Shown in pieces: positions 46,951 through 58,010 of a DNA stretch of 64,000 bases. This DNA is from Cristatella mucedo (taxonomy: Eukaryota; Bryozoa; Phylactolaemata; Cristatellidae), in contig WPIO01000020.1 of the NCBI GenBank assembly GCA_009760855.2, positions 3,326,501 to 3,390,500 of the forward strand, written 5' to 3'. Numbering within the stretch: position 1 is the first letter of the stretch; every line of letters begins with the position of its first letter. The notes below the pieces were generated by a model that was not told the DNA's origin, made no database searches, and worked only from the letters and a program-made list of their open reading frames with translations. The position numbers and the translations under genes are program-made.

Positions 46951-48112
46951 GCGGCTGCCAGATAATCGTTTTAGCTGAGTGTCAGTGTTGATGAGAGTCA
47001 GGTCCGGCTACTTACTGTAGACTGCTGAGGTTGCCTGGCAGCAAAGACTTAACCAGTATGTGGGTTTCGGGCGGTTCTCGTGCTATTTTAAGAGTTCAAT
47101 AACCAGAGGAAAAGACGTATCGTTGCAAGCGCATTGCAGCAGCTTACGAAAGCACGCTCGTAATGTATGTAGCCCTCTTTGAAGCTTGACAAATTTAAGG
47201 AAACAAACTGCCACGAAGCAGTGCTCGAATTCTGGGCATGAAGTGTCAGTTCGCGGTGCACATCACTAGGGACGCTCACCCAGAAGAAACCAATGCTGTG
47301 AGAACCAAGTGGGGTCTTAGCAGATGCTGCCTCAATACACGTTTTTTGTGCCTACGTTAGCTAAGAACGAGGGTAGCATAAAGATGTGCACTTTTACCTT
47401 TTCCCTCCTTTCTGTCCTGCACCTTCAGTCAATAAATTCCACTATCGAGTGCACTCCTTTATAGCTTGACAGCCGATTCGACAGCCACAGAGGGCGACAT
47501 GTGTCCATCACCGGCCTTGACTGACGGCTCACACGAAAGCTCTGACCACAACTGACCGACTAATAAACGAGCTAGATATTTTCAGTCGCGAAACTATAAA
47601 TATTGAAAAATAGACTCCAATTCATTAGATCTCGGAAATCACGAACGATGTCGAGGCATTCCTAACGTGGCTAATGTAACGTGCCAATGTTTCGCTGGAA
47701 GACAGCTGACTCATAGAAATTGGAATACTTTGATGTGGCGAGGCTCTACGTCTTCATATCGTAAAATCTGGTTAGTTGTACAAGCTTTATTATCCGTGTG
47801 ACCAAAACCGATGATAGTTGCTGATAGTTGCCTGTTGGTATAAGTAAGAAAAAGGCAGAAAGAGACAAAGGCTACTTGGCAACAGGCTGAGAAGACTCAG
47901 AGTCGACGATTCCTTTTCGGTTAAGATAACTAAGCCTCTAGAAGATGTTTGATCCCTTAAGTTATCGAGCAGGGAATTCACTTGTAAATAGATAAATAGC
48001 TGATGCGCGATGCACTTTGTCTCTCTTACTAATAGTTGGTCAGCCAAGGGCCGGAATCTAGCGATGAGTGGCAAAGCAGTGACAACCATTCAATTAGATT
48101 TCAATAAGGCAA
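46951..48112. other. Region between GC island and duplications
   Basis: Contains the weak signal-peptide exon candidate at 47.28 kb. AGTCAATAAATTCCACTATC near 47.43 kb resembles an LTR polyadenylation region, but no partner LTR is seen. Confidence 0.4.
47280..47330 (-). CDS. Possible 5' exon with signal-peptide-like end
   Basis: On the minus strand a frame reading HLVLTALVSSG ends with 2 nt at a GTGAGC donor. That phase fits exon 1 at 43.83 kb. The hydrophobic stretch and small residues look like the end of a signal peptide. There is no Met in this frame before an upstream stop, so another exon or a different start would be needed. The right edge is not determined. Confidence 0.25.
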
Positions 48113-48480
48113 ACTGGACGACGGCTGCTAGAGAGGACTTGGCCACAACTTGAGCACTTCCTTGTTAATAACTCGATGAAGAAAATTGAGTCTTTCATCA
48201 ACCATACTTATATAACCGTATGACATCATCAAAATTAGATTTTGTTGATGTCATACGTAGAATCATTACACCATACTGATATAACCAGAAGCAAGCTCTC
48301 AGGTATCACTAAAGGTGCATGTTAAATGCAAGACAGAATCAAAGAAACTTGTAAGAAATTCTCATTGATTTCACCACGAACTTGAGGTAATGGGACGACT
48401 GCTAGAGAATTCTTGGCCACAACCTGAGCACTTCCTTGTTAAAAACTCGATGAAGAAAATTGAGCCTTTCATCGACCTTT
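48113..48480 (+). repeat. Two copies of a motif of about 85 bases, 280 apart
   Basis: The stretch with GACTTGGCCACAACTTGAGC and ATAACTCGATGAAGAAAATT at 48.11 kb recurs at 48.39 kb, and again at the start of unit B (50.56 kb). Confidence 0.85.
48217..48257. repeat. Inverted repeat, 18-bp arms
   Basis: Arms CGTATGACATCATCAAAA and TTTTGTTGATGTCATACG pair at 17 of 18 positions around a 5-base loop. Near-copies of ACCATACTTATATAACC lie just outside on both sides. Confidence 0.9.
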
Positions 48481-49107
48481 ATTGCCCAGAATAAAGGAAC
48501 TGAACACTGACATGGTATTCGAACTACCCAGAAATTGATTTTCCCCTGTACTGCTAGTGTATAGAGAAATATAGTAGAGAGAAACTGCCAAGCTATTGTT
48601 TCAAGATAAAATGCTTGGTGTACCCTAGGTGTGCATCACCCCAAGTTTCGAGCCCGTAAGGAGTTAGTCGCAAATGGACGGTCGGATGTGCAATTGATGG
48701 CTATGTAAAGCAAAGATTGAGAACAGTAGCTGTAAAGCACTACTTCTACGTCGGCGAGATAAGTTCAGATAGTCTTTATTTCATAAATTTTGAGGCTGTT
48801 CAGTCTAAAGTAAAGATTCGTCAGAATTCATTGGAGTTTCATTTTTCAAATCAACTCATCGGGAATATATTCGATTTGGTTGTGGTCAATAATAAAGTTA
48901 AATTGCTGCTGTTGCGACTATTTTACGAACTCATTTGTGAAAAATTAACTTTGACATGAAGAAAGATATGGAGCTTCTGAACACTCCATATAATTGCTAA
49001 TCAAGACAATGTCTGCAGTTCCTATAACTAAATAGCTTCTTCGTGAATCGTGAGTTGCTCATGCTAGGTGTTCACATCAGAAATGGCATATATTTAACCT
49101 TAAAATT

Positions 49108-49557
49108 TTTAAGGCAATGTGACTTTCGAGGCCGTGAGCTTTGGGGAGTGGCCCTATGAGAACCAGACTGCCAAAGCCATCGCCGGTCCTCGAGCGGTTG
49201 AGGGGCGGACAATGGTGAGCTGCCGATGACATGGAAGCCTGGCACAAATACGCCCATTGGCTCCGTTTGCAGGGAAATCCAGCTTCCTCAAACTGCCACC
49301 AGCTGTCGTGCGGGTTTGGAGCAAACAATAACTCGACCGTGCCAAAACCGCAAGCCCGTGGAATATGTAGATTTTTGGGGGAGTACTGAGAAGGAGAGGA
49401 GGGGCTAAGAGCTGAATTCCTCGACGCCGGCCGCCGTGTAGACAGGGAGATGGCTGGTGTGGTCTTGGATAAATAAAGTGCTGGATGATGGGACCAGGAG
49501 ACTATTTTTTAATTTTTCTACCCAGCCTGACGAGAGGTTGTCATGAGAGCTATCGCA
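49108..49557 (+). mobile_element. Solo LTR (unit A)
   Basis: 450 bases aligning end to end with the other three LTRs. It holds AATAAA at 49472. Flanked by AAATT (left) and AAATG (right), a decayed 5-bp target duplication. Confidence 0.85.
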
Positions 49558-50044
49558 AAATGTATTACGCTACTAGCCTTTGCTGTTAATAGAATAGTTC
49601 TAAACTTCATTTGGGGGGAAATCACCTTCACCGCTATATTATCAGCCCTTAAATGCAGTTAGATATAGGCAAGCATGATGTGTAACTTTTCATATACACT
49701 GTGGTTATCATGACTACTGTGCATTATAAAGAAACATAAAACCCAAACGCAAAGTTCCTCCTGCCAATAACAAGGAAGTGGCTCTGGTGTGGTTATCTTT
49801 TAATTTTAGTTCCAAGCATCATTACCTGATAAAACCAACTGAATAATGTATTTTTTCCTGACTGGATCTCTGATGCAATGTAGCACGGATAGCAGGTTAT
49901 TAAAGAGGCAGCTGGCCTGTCCTTTCCTGCAAATTCAAAAATTAATCTCGCATACATTTCCTCCTGTTATCAGTAAGGAATTACGATTCTAAGAGAGTAG
50001 CAAATATCGTACAAGGAAGTAGATGATGACGACTGTGACCGCCA

Positions 50045-50345
50045 AGCTACTTACTGTGCTGGTAATCTGTAGCTCAGCTGTCTGTCTCGTGTGTCACGAT
50101 TGCCACAAACCACCACTTATCACTGTCAGCACTGGTTCCCCATCAAGCAGCCTATCGACTACAAGGCATTGTTAACTCGATTTGGACTACGTCCATTCCA
50201 CCAGCCCGACCTATCAATCTAAATACTGCCCAAACAGGCAATACATAACATCGCCCGAACTCATCTTACTGAAGTCTTTTAGCTGTGCCTCTAACCAACT
50301 TAAAATTGCTTGCAGTCCATATCTTTAGGACGAATATTCACACAG
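50045..50345 (+). pseudogene. Degenerate LINE RT C-terminus (unit A)
   Basis: A frame reads HWFPIKQPIDYKALLTRFGL then stops, recalling [19 protein letters not shown] of LINE A. Also present in units B and D. Confidence 0.7.
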
Positions 50346-50440
50346 CCTAGAAATTACTTTTTGCTGAAATAAATTAAGCCTTTCGTCGACCTGTATTACC
50401 TAGAATAGACGAATCGAACACATATTAATATAATATTAAT

Positions 50441-50524
50441 AATTCTAGCTGCTTAAGCAGCTTCTTTTTGTATAGCGACATAAGACCTTTGATGGCTATC
50501 ACCACAGCTTGAAGTGGTGATAAG
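50441..50524 (-). mobile_element. SINE family 1, 3' half, cut by the duplication junction
   Basis: Tail and body only; the box B and box A part is replaced by the start of unit B. Confidence 0.88.
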
Positions 50525-51279
50525 ATATGCTCATTGCTTTCACCACGAACTTTAGGTAAACGGGACGACGACTACTAGATAAGACTTGGCCCCAACCTGA
50601 GCACTTCCTTGATAATAACTCGATGAAGTAAATTGAGCCTTTCATCAACCTTTATTGTCTATAATAAAGGAACTGAACACTGACATGTTATTCGAACTAC
50701 CTAGAAATTACTTTTCACTTGTCCTGCTAATTTATAGAGAAGTATAGTAGAGAGAAACTGCCAATCTATTGTTTCAAGATACAATGTTTGGTGTACCCTG
50801 TGGTGTGCATCACCAAAGTTTCGAGCCCGTAAGGAGTTAGTCGCAAATGGATGGTCGGATGCGTAATTGATGGCTATTTAAAGCAAAGATTGAGAATAGT
50901 AGTTGAAAAGCACTACTTCTTCATCGGCGAGATAAGTTCAGATAGTCTTTATTTCCTACATTTTGTGGCTGTTCGGCCTAAAGTAAAGATTTGTCAGAAT
51001 TAATTTGAGTTTTATTTTTCAAATTAACTCATCGTGAATATATTGGATTTGGTTGCGGTTAATAACAAAGATAAATTGCTGCTGTTGCGATTATTATCAA
51101 ATTCATTAGTGAAAAATTAACTTTGAAATGAAGAAAGATAGCAAGCTTCTGAACACTCCTTATAATTGCTAATCAAGACAATTTCTGCAGTTCCTATAAC
51201 TAAATAGTTTCTTCGTGAATTGTGAGTTGCTCATGCTAGGTGTTCGCATTCGAACTGGCTTATATTTAACCTTAAAATT

Positions 51280-51736
51280 TGTAAGGCAACGTGACTATCG
51301 AGGCCGTGAGTTTGGGGAGTGGCCCTATGAGGATCAGACTGCCAAAGCCATCGCTGGTCCTCGAGTGGTTGAGGGGCGGACAATGGTGAGCTGCCGATGA
51401 CATGGAAGCCTGGCACAAATACGCCCATTGGCTCCGTTTGTAGGGAAATCCATCTACCTCAAACTGCCACCAGCTGTCGTGTGGGTTGGGAACAAACAAT
51501 GACTCGACCGTGCCAAAACCGCAAGCCCGGAATATGTAGATTTTCGGAGGAGTACTGAGAAGGAGAGGAGGGGCTAAGAGCTGAATTCATCGACGCCGGC
51601 TGTCGTGAAGAATGTGTAGACGGGGAGAAGGCGGGAGTGGTCTCAGATAAATAAAGTGCTGAATGTTGGGACGGTGAGACTATTTTTTTGAGTTTTCTAC
51701 CCAGCCTGACGACAGGTTGTCATTGGAGCTATCGCA
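51280..51736 (+). mobile_element. Solo LTR (unit B), with perfect target duplication
   Basis: 457 bases from TGTAAGG to ATCGCA, flanked on both sides by AAATT. Confidence 0.9.
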
Positions 51737-52339
51737 AAATTAATTACACTACTATCCATTGCTGTATATAGTATAGTTGCAAACGTAATTTGCGGAAAAT
51801 TCAGCTTCACCTGGTTGATTGCTAAGACCCTAGCATTCTAGCAATGATATCTGTTGGAAGCTTAGCTTTTTATGCAGCATAGAAATATGCAGCAAATCTT
51901 CAGTGACAGAGATTTTTTCTCTTTATATTGTCAGCCCTTAAATGCAGTTAAATATTGGTGAGCAGGATGTGTAACGTTTAAATCCATATGCACTGTGAGT
52001 ATCAAGACTACTATGCATTAGAAAGAAACATAAAATTCACACGCAAAGTTCCTCCTGCCAATAACAAGGAAGTGGCTCTGGTGTGGTTATCTTTTGATTA
52101 TTAGTTCCAAACATCATTACCTGATTAAACTAACTGAATAATATATTTATTCCTGACTGGGTCTCTGATGCAATGTAGAGCGGATAGCAGGTTATTAAAG
52201 AGGCAGCTGGACTGACCTTTCCTGCAAATCCAACAATTAGTGACGCTTAAATTTCCTCCTGTCATCAGTAAGGAAGTACGATTCTACGAGAGTAACTAGT
52301 TTTATACAAGGAAGTGGATGATGACGACTGTGACCGCCA

Positions 52340-52645
52340 AGCTACTTACTGTGCTGGTAATCTGTAGCTCAGCTGTCTGTCTCGTGTGTCACGATTGCCA
52401 CAAACCACCACTTATCACTGTCAGCACTGGTTCCCCATCAAGCAGCCTATCGACTACAAGGCATTGTTAACTCGATTTGGACTACGTCCATTCCACCAGC
52501 CCGACCTATCAATCTAAATACTGCCCAAACAGGCAATACATAACATCGCCCGAACTCATTTTACTGAAGTCTTTTAGCTGTGCCTCTAACCAACTTAAAA
52601 TTGCTTGCAGTCCATATCTTTAGGACGAATATTCACACAGCCTAG
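52340..52645 (+). pseudogene. Degenerate LINE RT C-terminus (unit B)
   Basis: Over about 250 bases this is identical to the unit A copy, although the rest of the two units differs much more. Confidence 0.75.
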
Positions 52646-52732
52646 AAGTTACTTTTTGCTGAAATAAATTGAGCCTTCCATCGACCTTTATTACCTTGAA
52701 TAGATGAATCGAACACATAATACTATAATTAT

Positions 52733-52914
52733 AATCCTAGCTGCTTAAACAGCTTCTTTTTGTATAGCGACAGAAGACCCTTGATGGCTATCACCACAGC
52801 TTGAAGTGGTGATCAAGGATCGCCCACTGGAGGAATCATACCCACGACTTTCATGACCTCAGGACCAAGGTCATGAAAGCAACCGCCTTATTTAGTGTAA
52901 CATCACGGCTCACC
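52733..52914 (-). mobile_element. SINE family 1, full length
   Basis: The complete version of the SINE truncated at the end of unit A; box A is partly decayed (TTTAGTGTAACATC). Confidence 0.9.
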
Positions 52915-52926
52915 AAATTAATAAAC

Positions 52927-53092
52927 ACAAGCTGATTTAACAGCCTCTTTTTTACAGCGATAGAAGAGCCTTGACGGTTATCACCACCGCTTGCAGTGGC
53001 GAAAGAGATTGCCCACAACAGGATTTGAACCCACGACCTCGGGGCCGAGGTTATGAAAAGCAACCGCCTTACCTAGTGAGCCACATACACGG
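52927..53092 (-). mobile_element. SINE family 1, adjacent second copy
   Basis: Same orientation as its neighbour and only 12 bases from it; a tandem SINE pair at the edge of unit C. Confidence 0.9.
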
Positions 53093-53683
53093 TGTTATAA
53101 CTTGCCTAAAAACTCTATTTCCACTGTTTTTGTAATGTATAGACCGTAGAGAAATAGCCAACTTATTTTGTCAAGATTAGATATTTGGTAGATACTGGGC
53201 GTTTATCACTCAACTTCTGAGCCCGTAAGGAGTTAGTTGCACAATACTGGTCGGATATGTAATTTGTGGCCATTCAAAGTATTGATGGGAGAAAATCAGC
53301 TGTGATAAAGTATTTCTATGTCAGTTAAATCGGTTCAGAGAGGCTTTATTTCATATACTCTGCAGTACTTTGGCCACAAAGTGGATATGTCAGAATACAA
53401 TTTGAATTTGTTTTTAAAACTACAATTTGTGACTATATTTTCCGCTTTTGCGGACCATGACAGAGTTAAATTGTTGCTGTTGCGTCTGTTAAACGAATTA
53501 ATTTGTGGACGAATAGCCTTGAGATGAAGAAAGATATTGAGCTTCTGAACATTACTTATAGTTGCTAATCGAGAGAACGTGTGCATTATCTATTACTAAA
53601 TGGCTTCTGTGGGCATCATGAGTTGGACAAGCTAGATCTTTTTATTTGAACCGGACCCTATTTAACCTTTAAACCTAAACATT

Positions 53684-54135
53684 TGTAACTGAACGTGACT
53701 CACGAGGCCATGAGCCTAGGACAGTGGCTCTAAGAGGGATCAGCCTGACGAAGCAGCAGCAGGCTTTTGAGCGGTTGAGGGGCGGACTGTGGCTCGCGAT
53801 TGATGACGAGCCAGCCCGGCACAAATCCATGCATTGGCGGTCTCTTAGTGGACACCCATCTACCACGAACTGCCGTCCGCTGTCGGGCAGGGTCGGAACA
53901 AACGATGGATGGCCCGACAGTGCAAAAACAATGCTTGCATGGAACTAAAGCCCTGCCGAATGATTACACAGTAATAGGAGGATAAAGCTAAATCTCCCAA
54001 CGCCGGCCGCTGTCTTTGATTCGTAGACGTGGCCAGCGTGGTTTCTGCGAAATAAAGTTCTGGATATTGGAGACAGGAGACATTTTGCTCGGTTTCACTA
54101 TTAAGCCTGACTAGATTGTCCAAGGGCCTGTCACA
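53684..54135 (+). mobile_element. 5' LTR
   Basis: Begins TGTAACTGAACGTGAC and ends CCTGTCACA. The AATAAA polyadenylation signal is present near its end. Confidence 0.87.
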
Positions 54136-54597
54136 TTTGGTGGCTCACTGGGGGGATCTAGGACAGTCTCACCATCAGGATCTGCACGTAAAGTGTGTGC
54201 AAACGTTGCAAGGGCAATGAATGCCGACATGCTCTAGTTAGAATCACCAGGGAATAGCATGCACAGCTACTTTGATGGGAGAAGCGAAGTGAAGGTAGTT
54301 CTTCTATGGAGCTTCCAACGAGAGCATCCGTGGGCTGGGGAGCAAAAAGAATGCAAGGAGCGGAAGCAGAGCTGAGAGGCAGAGGAGCGGCTGCAAGGAG
54401 ATGAGCCTAAGCAAAGACTGGAGGCAGAATGCAATGAGTTTGGAGTTGCCACAGGAGACAGGGGAGCGACGACTACGATGTGACCGGGAGCGGGACGAGA
54501 CAAGTGGAAGCAGTCACTTCGCAGATGTCTGTAGCTTTTAATGCCTGCGACGAACAAAGCCAGACTTGAGGAGCAGAATGCCTACCTCCACCCCAGT

Positions 54598-54672
54598 CAC
54601 GGGGCTCAAGCCTGGAAGCATATGTGAAGAGCCTGAATAGAGATTAAGTTATCTTGGGCCTATACAAATGAA
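54598..54672 (+). mobile_element. SINE family 2, 3' part, within the LTR element
   Basis: Carries CACGGGGCTCAAGCC then GAAGAGCCTGAATAGAGATT and CTATACAAATGAATTA, followed by a TA microsatellite. Confidence 0.82.
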
Positions 54673-54691
54673 TTATATATATATATATATG

Positions 54692-54742
<51 letters not shown>

Positions 54743-54824
54743 TATATATGTATGTATGTATGTATGTAAAAATGTATATATATAAATATATATGTAGAGA
54801 GAGAGAGATAGATAGATAGATAGA

Positions 54825-54862
<38 letters not shown>
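54672..54862 (+). repeat. Compound (TA)n/(TATG)n/(GATA)n microsatellite
   Basis: About 190 bases of TA with TATG and GATA blocks, expanded from the SINE 2 tail. Open frames over it are low complexity. Confidence 0.97.
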
Positions 54863-54863
<1 letters not shown>

Positions 54864-55410
54864 GAGCAGAGCTATACAAGTGGCTGAGGTCTTTGACCCG
54901 CAAGCCGCAGCTGTGGGGGCCGATTCGAGGATGACCTCTTTCGGAGCGGTAGAACGGAGGAAATGATTGGGCCTGGAGAGACGGCGGGAATGCTAAAGAA
55001 AGCAGTAGACCGAGCCTGTGACGCACGGAGTAGAGGAGGAAGCCGAGATGGCGTTTGTGCTTAGCCTGGAGAACATTATTAAACCCCCGGAGTATTGATC
55101 TTACATTGGAACGTTCGCCACTGCTGATCGGAAAAAGCCCGGAACTGAGCAGGTACGTCTAGTGGACTAATTAGAGTTGGATTGATAGGAGACGGACCGA
55201 ACGGAGGGCCATTCAAGAGCCGGTAAAACAGCCGATCTGCTGAAAGCCGGCAGTCGGAACACGACGATGAAGCTTGCTCACTATGCTCCAAGCGGTGAGA
55301 GAATAGCCAATCAATTTGCCCTGTCACAGGCACAGTAGGGACATAGAAGACTGTGCCCGGCGATGGCGGCTAGCCCTGACTTGAAGCTTGACCGACAAGG
55401 ATAAAAGGGG

Positions 55411-55859
55411 TGTGACGAAACGCGACACTCGAAGCCTTGAGCTTTGGGGAATGGCCCTACGAGGGATTAGACTGCTTAAGCCGCCGCACCAGGTTCTTGA
55501 GTGGTTGAGGGGCGGATAATCGCTAGTGGTTAATGAGTTGGCAGCCTGGCACAGTTTCGTGGCATCTCAAACTGCCAACAACCACCGTAAGGGTTTGAAA
55601 CGAACAAACAATACAATGAGCAATGGCTCGACAGTACTAGAAAAACGCAAGCACGGTATACTTGGGCTTCCAGAGGAGTTCCGAGAATGAGAGGGGAGGG
55701 AGAAGGCTAAATCCGTCGAATACGGCAGCTATCTACAGTTCCTAGGCCGGCTTGGCAGGCGGGTTTCTACTACATAATGTGCTGGGTTTTGGTGCCAGGA
55801 GGCTTGCTGCTTGGTTTTGCTACCCAGCCTGACGACAGGTTGTGCGAAGGGCTGTTACA
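55411..55859 (+). mobile_element. 3' LTR
   Basis: Begins TGTGACGAAACGCGAC right after the polypurine tract and ends GGGCTGTTACA. The AATAAA of the other LTRs is mutated here (CATAATG). Confidence 0.87.
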
Positions 55860-56474
55860 AAATAAGTAACAACACTAGCCGTTGCTGTATACGAGATAGT
55901 TGGCAAATCCAATTCAGAGGAAATTCAGCTGCACCCGCCCAACTGATCAGACCATAATATGCCGGCAATGATACTTTGTGGAAGTTTAACTTTTTATTCG
56001 GCTTAGAAATATACGGCGATCTTCATTGTCAGAGATTTTTCCGCTCTATATTGTCAGACCTTAAATGCAGTTAAATATTGGCAAGCAGGATTTGTAACGT
56101 TTGAATGCATATGCACTGTGGTTATTATGGCTAGTATACATTGGAAAGAGACAACAAACTCACATGCAAATTTCCCACTGCCAATAACAAGGAAGTGGCT
56201 CTGGTGTGGTTTTTGATTGGCAGTCCCATGCATCATTACCTGATAGAACCGACTGATTAATGTACTTTTCCTGACTGGGTCTCCGATGCAATGTGGCACA
56301 GACAGCAGGTTGATAACGAGGCTGCTAGACTCTCCTTTCCTGCAAATCATAATATTATTCTCGTCTAAATTTCCTCCTGTCATCAGGAAGGAAGTACAAT
56401 TCTACGAGAGTAACTAGTTTTGTACAAGGAAGTAGATGATGACAATTGTGATCGCCAAACTACTTACTGTGCTG

Positions 56475-56765
56475 GTAATCTGTAGCTAAGCTGTCAGTCT
56501 CGTGTGTCACGATTGCCACAAAACACTACTTATCACCGTCAGCACCTGTTCCCTATCAAGCAGCCGATCGACTGTAAGATATCGTCAGAGGATTTCAGAT
56601 CCATCTATTCCACCACTCCGGCCGATCAATCCAAACTACTTCCCGAATGGGCAATACATAACATCGCCCGTGCTTATCTTACTTAAGTCTTTTAGCAGTG
56701 ACTCTATCGAACTTCAAATTTGTTGGACACCGTGTCGGTAGTACGAATGCTGCCAAAGCCAAGAA
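56475..56765 (+). pseudogene. Degenerate LINE RT C-terminus (unit D)
   Basis: Third copy of the RT remnant, roughly a fifth of positions different from A and B. Confidence 0.65.
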
Positions 56766-56884
56766 ATAACTTTTTGCTGACGTCACGACATTTAAACTTT
56801 CAACATAGCAACAAGCCGACCTGTTCCTCACAGAACTGGCTGAGTCCATTTGATTAGAACTTACTTGTAATGTAATGTATCTCC

Positions 56885-57128
56885 GTCAGTAACTCCACAA
56901 AGTCATAAAGACCATGTGGGTGTTACGCAGGAGAGTTTTGTATAGCGCACTCACAGCCTAAGCGGCTTTCGGTACGCATTCGGTAGCCAACAGACTTCGT
57001 CTCACGAAACAAAGAGAAACTGGGAAGCATAGCAGAGTCAGGAGAGCAGTTGAGGTAGTGAGTAGCATAGAAGTAGCAGTTCAGGACCGCTGAAAAAGAT
57101 GTGCCATAGTTGGTAGTTAGGGAGTAGT
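56885..57128 (-). mobile_element. LINE family B, 3' UTR fragment
   Basis: Matches the 3' UTR of the 14.8 kb copy and the 3.2 kb fragment, including CACAGCCTAAGCGGCTTTCG. Confidence 0.75.
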
Positions 57129-57833
57129 TGTACTTCCGCCCAGTGTTCCTTCTACGGTTCCTATCAAAAACACTGAAATGAGTCTTGGCTCACCAGTTGA
57201 ACTCACCCATTGAAACTTTAAACCTTGCTAGTAAGTTTCAGTCTGGTTTTAGAGCAAATCACTTAAAAGAGTCAGCATTGCCTCGGGTGTAAAAAAGACC
57301 TACTTAGAAAGGCAGACTTAGGTAAAGTATCTTTGCTTGTTTCACTCGATCTTTCGGCAGCTTTTCATACTATCGATCAACAAGTCCTTCTTGAGCGCCT
57401 CTCATCTCGCCTGGGCATCATCGGCACTGCGTTGTATTGGTTTAGGTCTTATCTCAGTAGGGGACTGTAGAGTTTTGATGTGAATGGACGAAGATGATCC
57501 AAGGAACCTCTGAAATATGGGGTCCCTCGGGGCTTTGTGCTTGGTCCCGTTCTTTTCACGGTTTGTACCCTTCATCTTGCCGATGTGATTTCCAGGCACA
57601 GTCTAGGCTTTTACGTCTATGCAGATTACGTTCTATTGTACCTTTGCTTTGATCCCTTCCAGACCTCCAGCATGTTGAATTCTCTCAAGTGCATGTATTG
57701 AAGACATTGGCATATGGAGGGCAGCAAACCTGCGTAACTGAATGATAATTAAATCAACTTATTAGTTATGTGCAAAACCAAATATGATTTAGCCTTGGAA
57801 CGGCTAACCCTCAAAATCGGCTCTGTCAGTATG

Positions 57834-58010
57834 TAAAAAATACTAGCTGATTTAACAGCCTCTTTTTGTATAGCGACAGAAGAGCACTTATGGTTATCAC
57901 CACCGCTTGCAGTGGCGATAAAGGATAGCCCACCGCAAGGATTCGAACCCACAACCTCGGGGCCGAGGTCGTGAAAAGCAACCGCCGTAACCAGTGAGCC
58001 ATTACGGCTC
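57834..58010 (-). mobile_element. SINE family 1 inserted in LINE A
   Basis: Full copy with good box A and box B; the LINE sequence resumes directly after it, with a short ATGT repeated on both sides. Confidence 0.93.

Larger units (their letters stand above)
48355..50523 (+). repeat. Segmental duplication unit A (with solo LTR)
   Basis: Flank of about 750 bases, a solo LTR, a flank of about 0.9 kb with a degenerate RT C-terminus, then the start of a SINE 1. The next unit begins inside that SINE. Relative to units B and C/D, it lacks about 125 bases after the LTR. Confidence 0.92.
50524..52732 (+). repeat. Segmental duplication unit B (with solo LTR)
   Basis: Repeats unit A in the same order and orientation, and retains the post-LTR segment (about 51.81-51.94 kb) missing from A. 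Confidence 0.93.
53684..55859 (+). mobile_element. LTR retrotransposon, internally decayed
   Basis: Two LTRs of 452 and 449 bases enclose 1275 bases. The internal part opens with a primer-binding-like TGGTGGCTCACTGGGG two bases after the 5' LTR and ends with a polypurine tract (AAGGATAAAAGGGG) right before the 3' LTR. The LTR ends are TGTGAC...GTCACA-like. A purine-rich coding remnant (EQKECKERKQS then EAEERLQGDEPKQRLEAECNE) may be from gag. No pol is left. A Ty3/Gypsy-type element is likely but not proven without RT. Confidence 0.85.
53093..56770 (+). repeat. Segmental duplication unit C/D (with two-LTR element)
   Basis: Left flank (53.09-53.68 kb) matches the left flanks of A and B; right flank (55.86-56.77 kb) matches their right flanks. 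Between them is the LTR element with both LTRs. More diverged than A is from B. Confidence 0.88.

Noticed and set aside
54660-55026. Tyr/Ile repeat protein frames
   Set aside because: Translations of the TA/GATA microsatellite.
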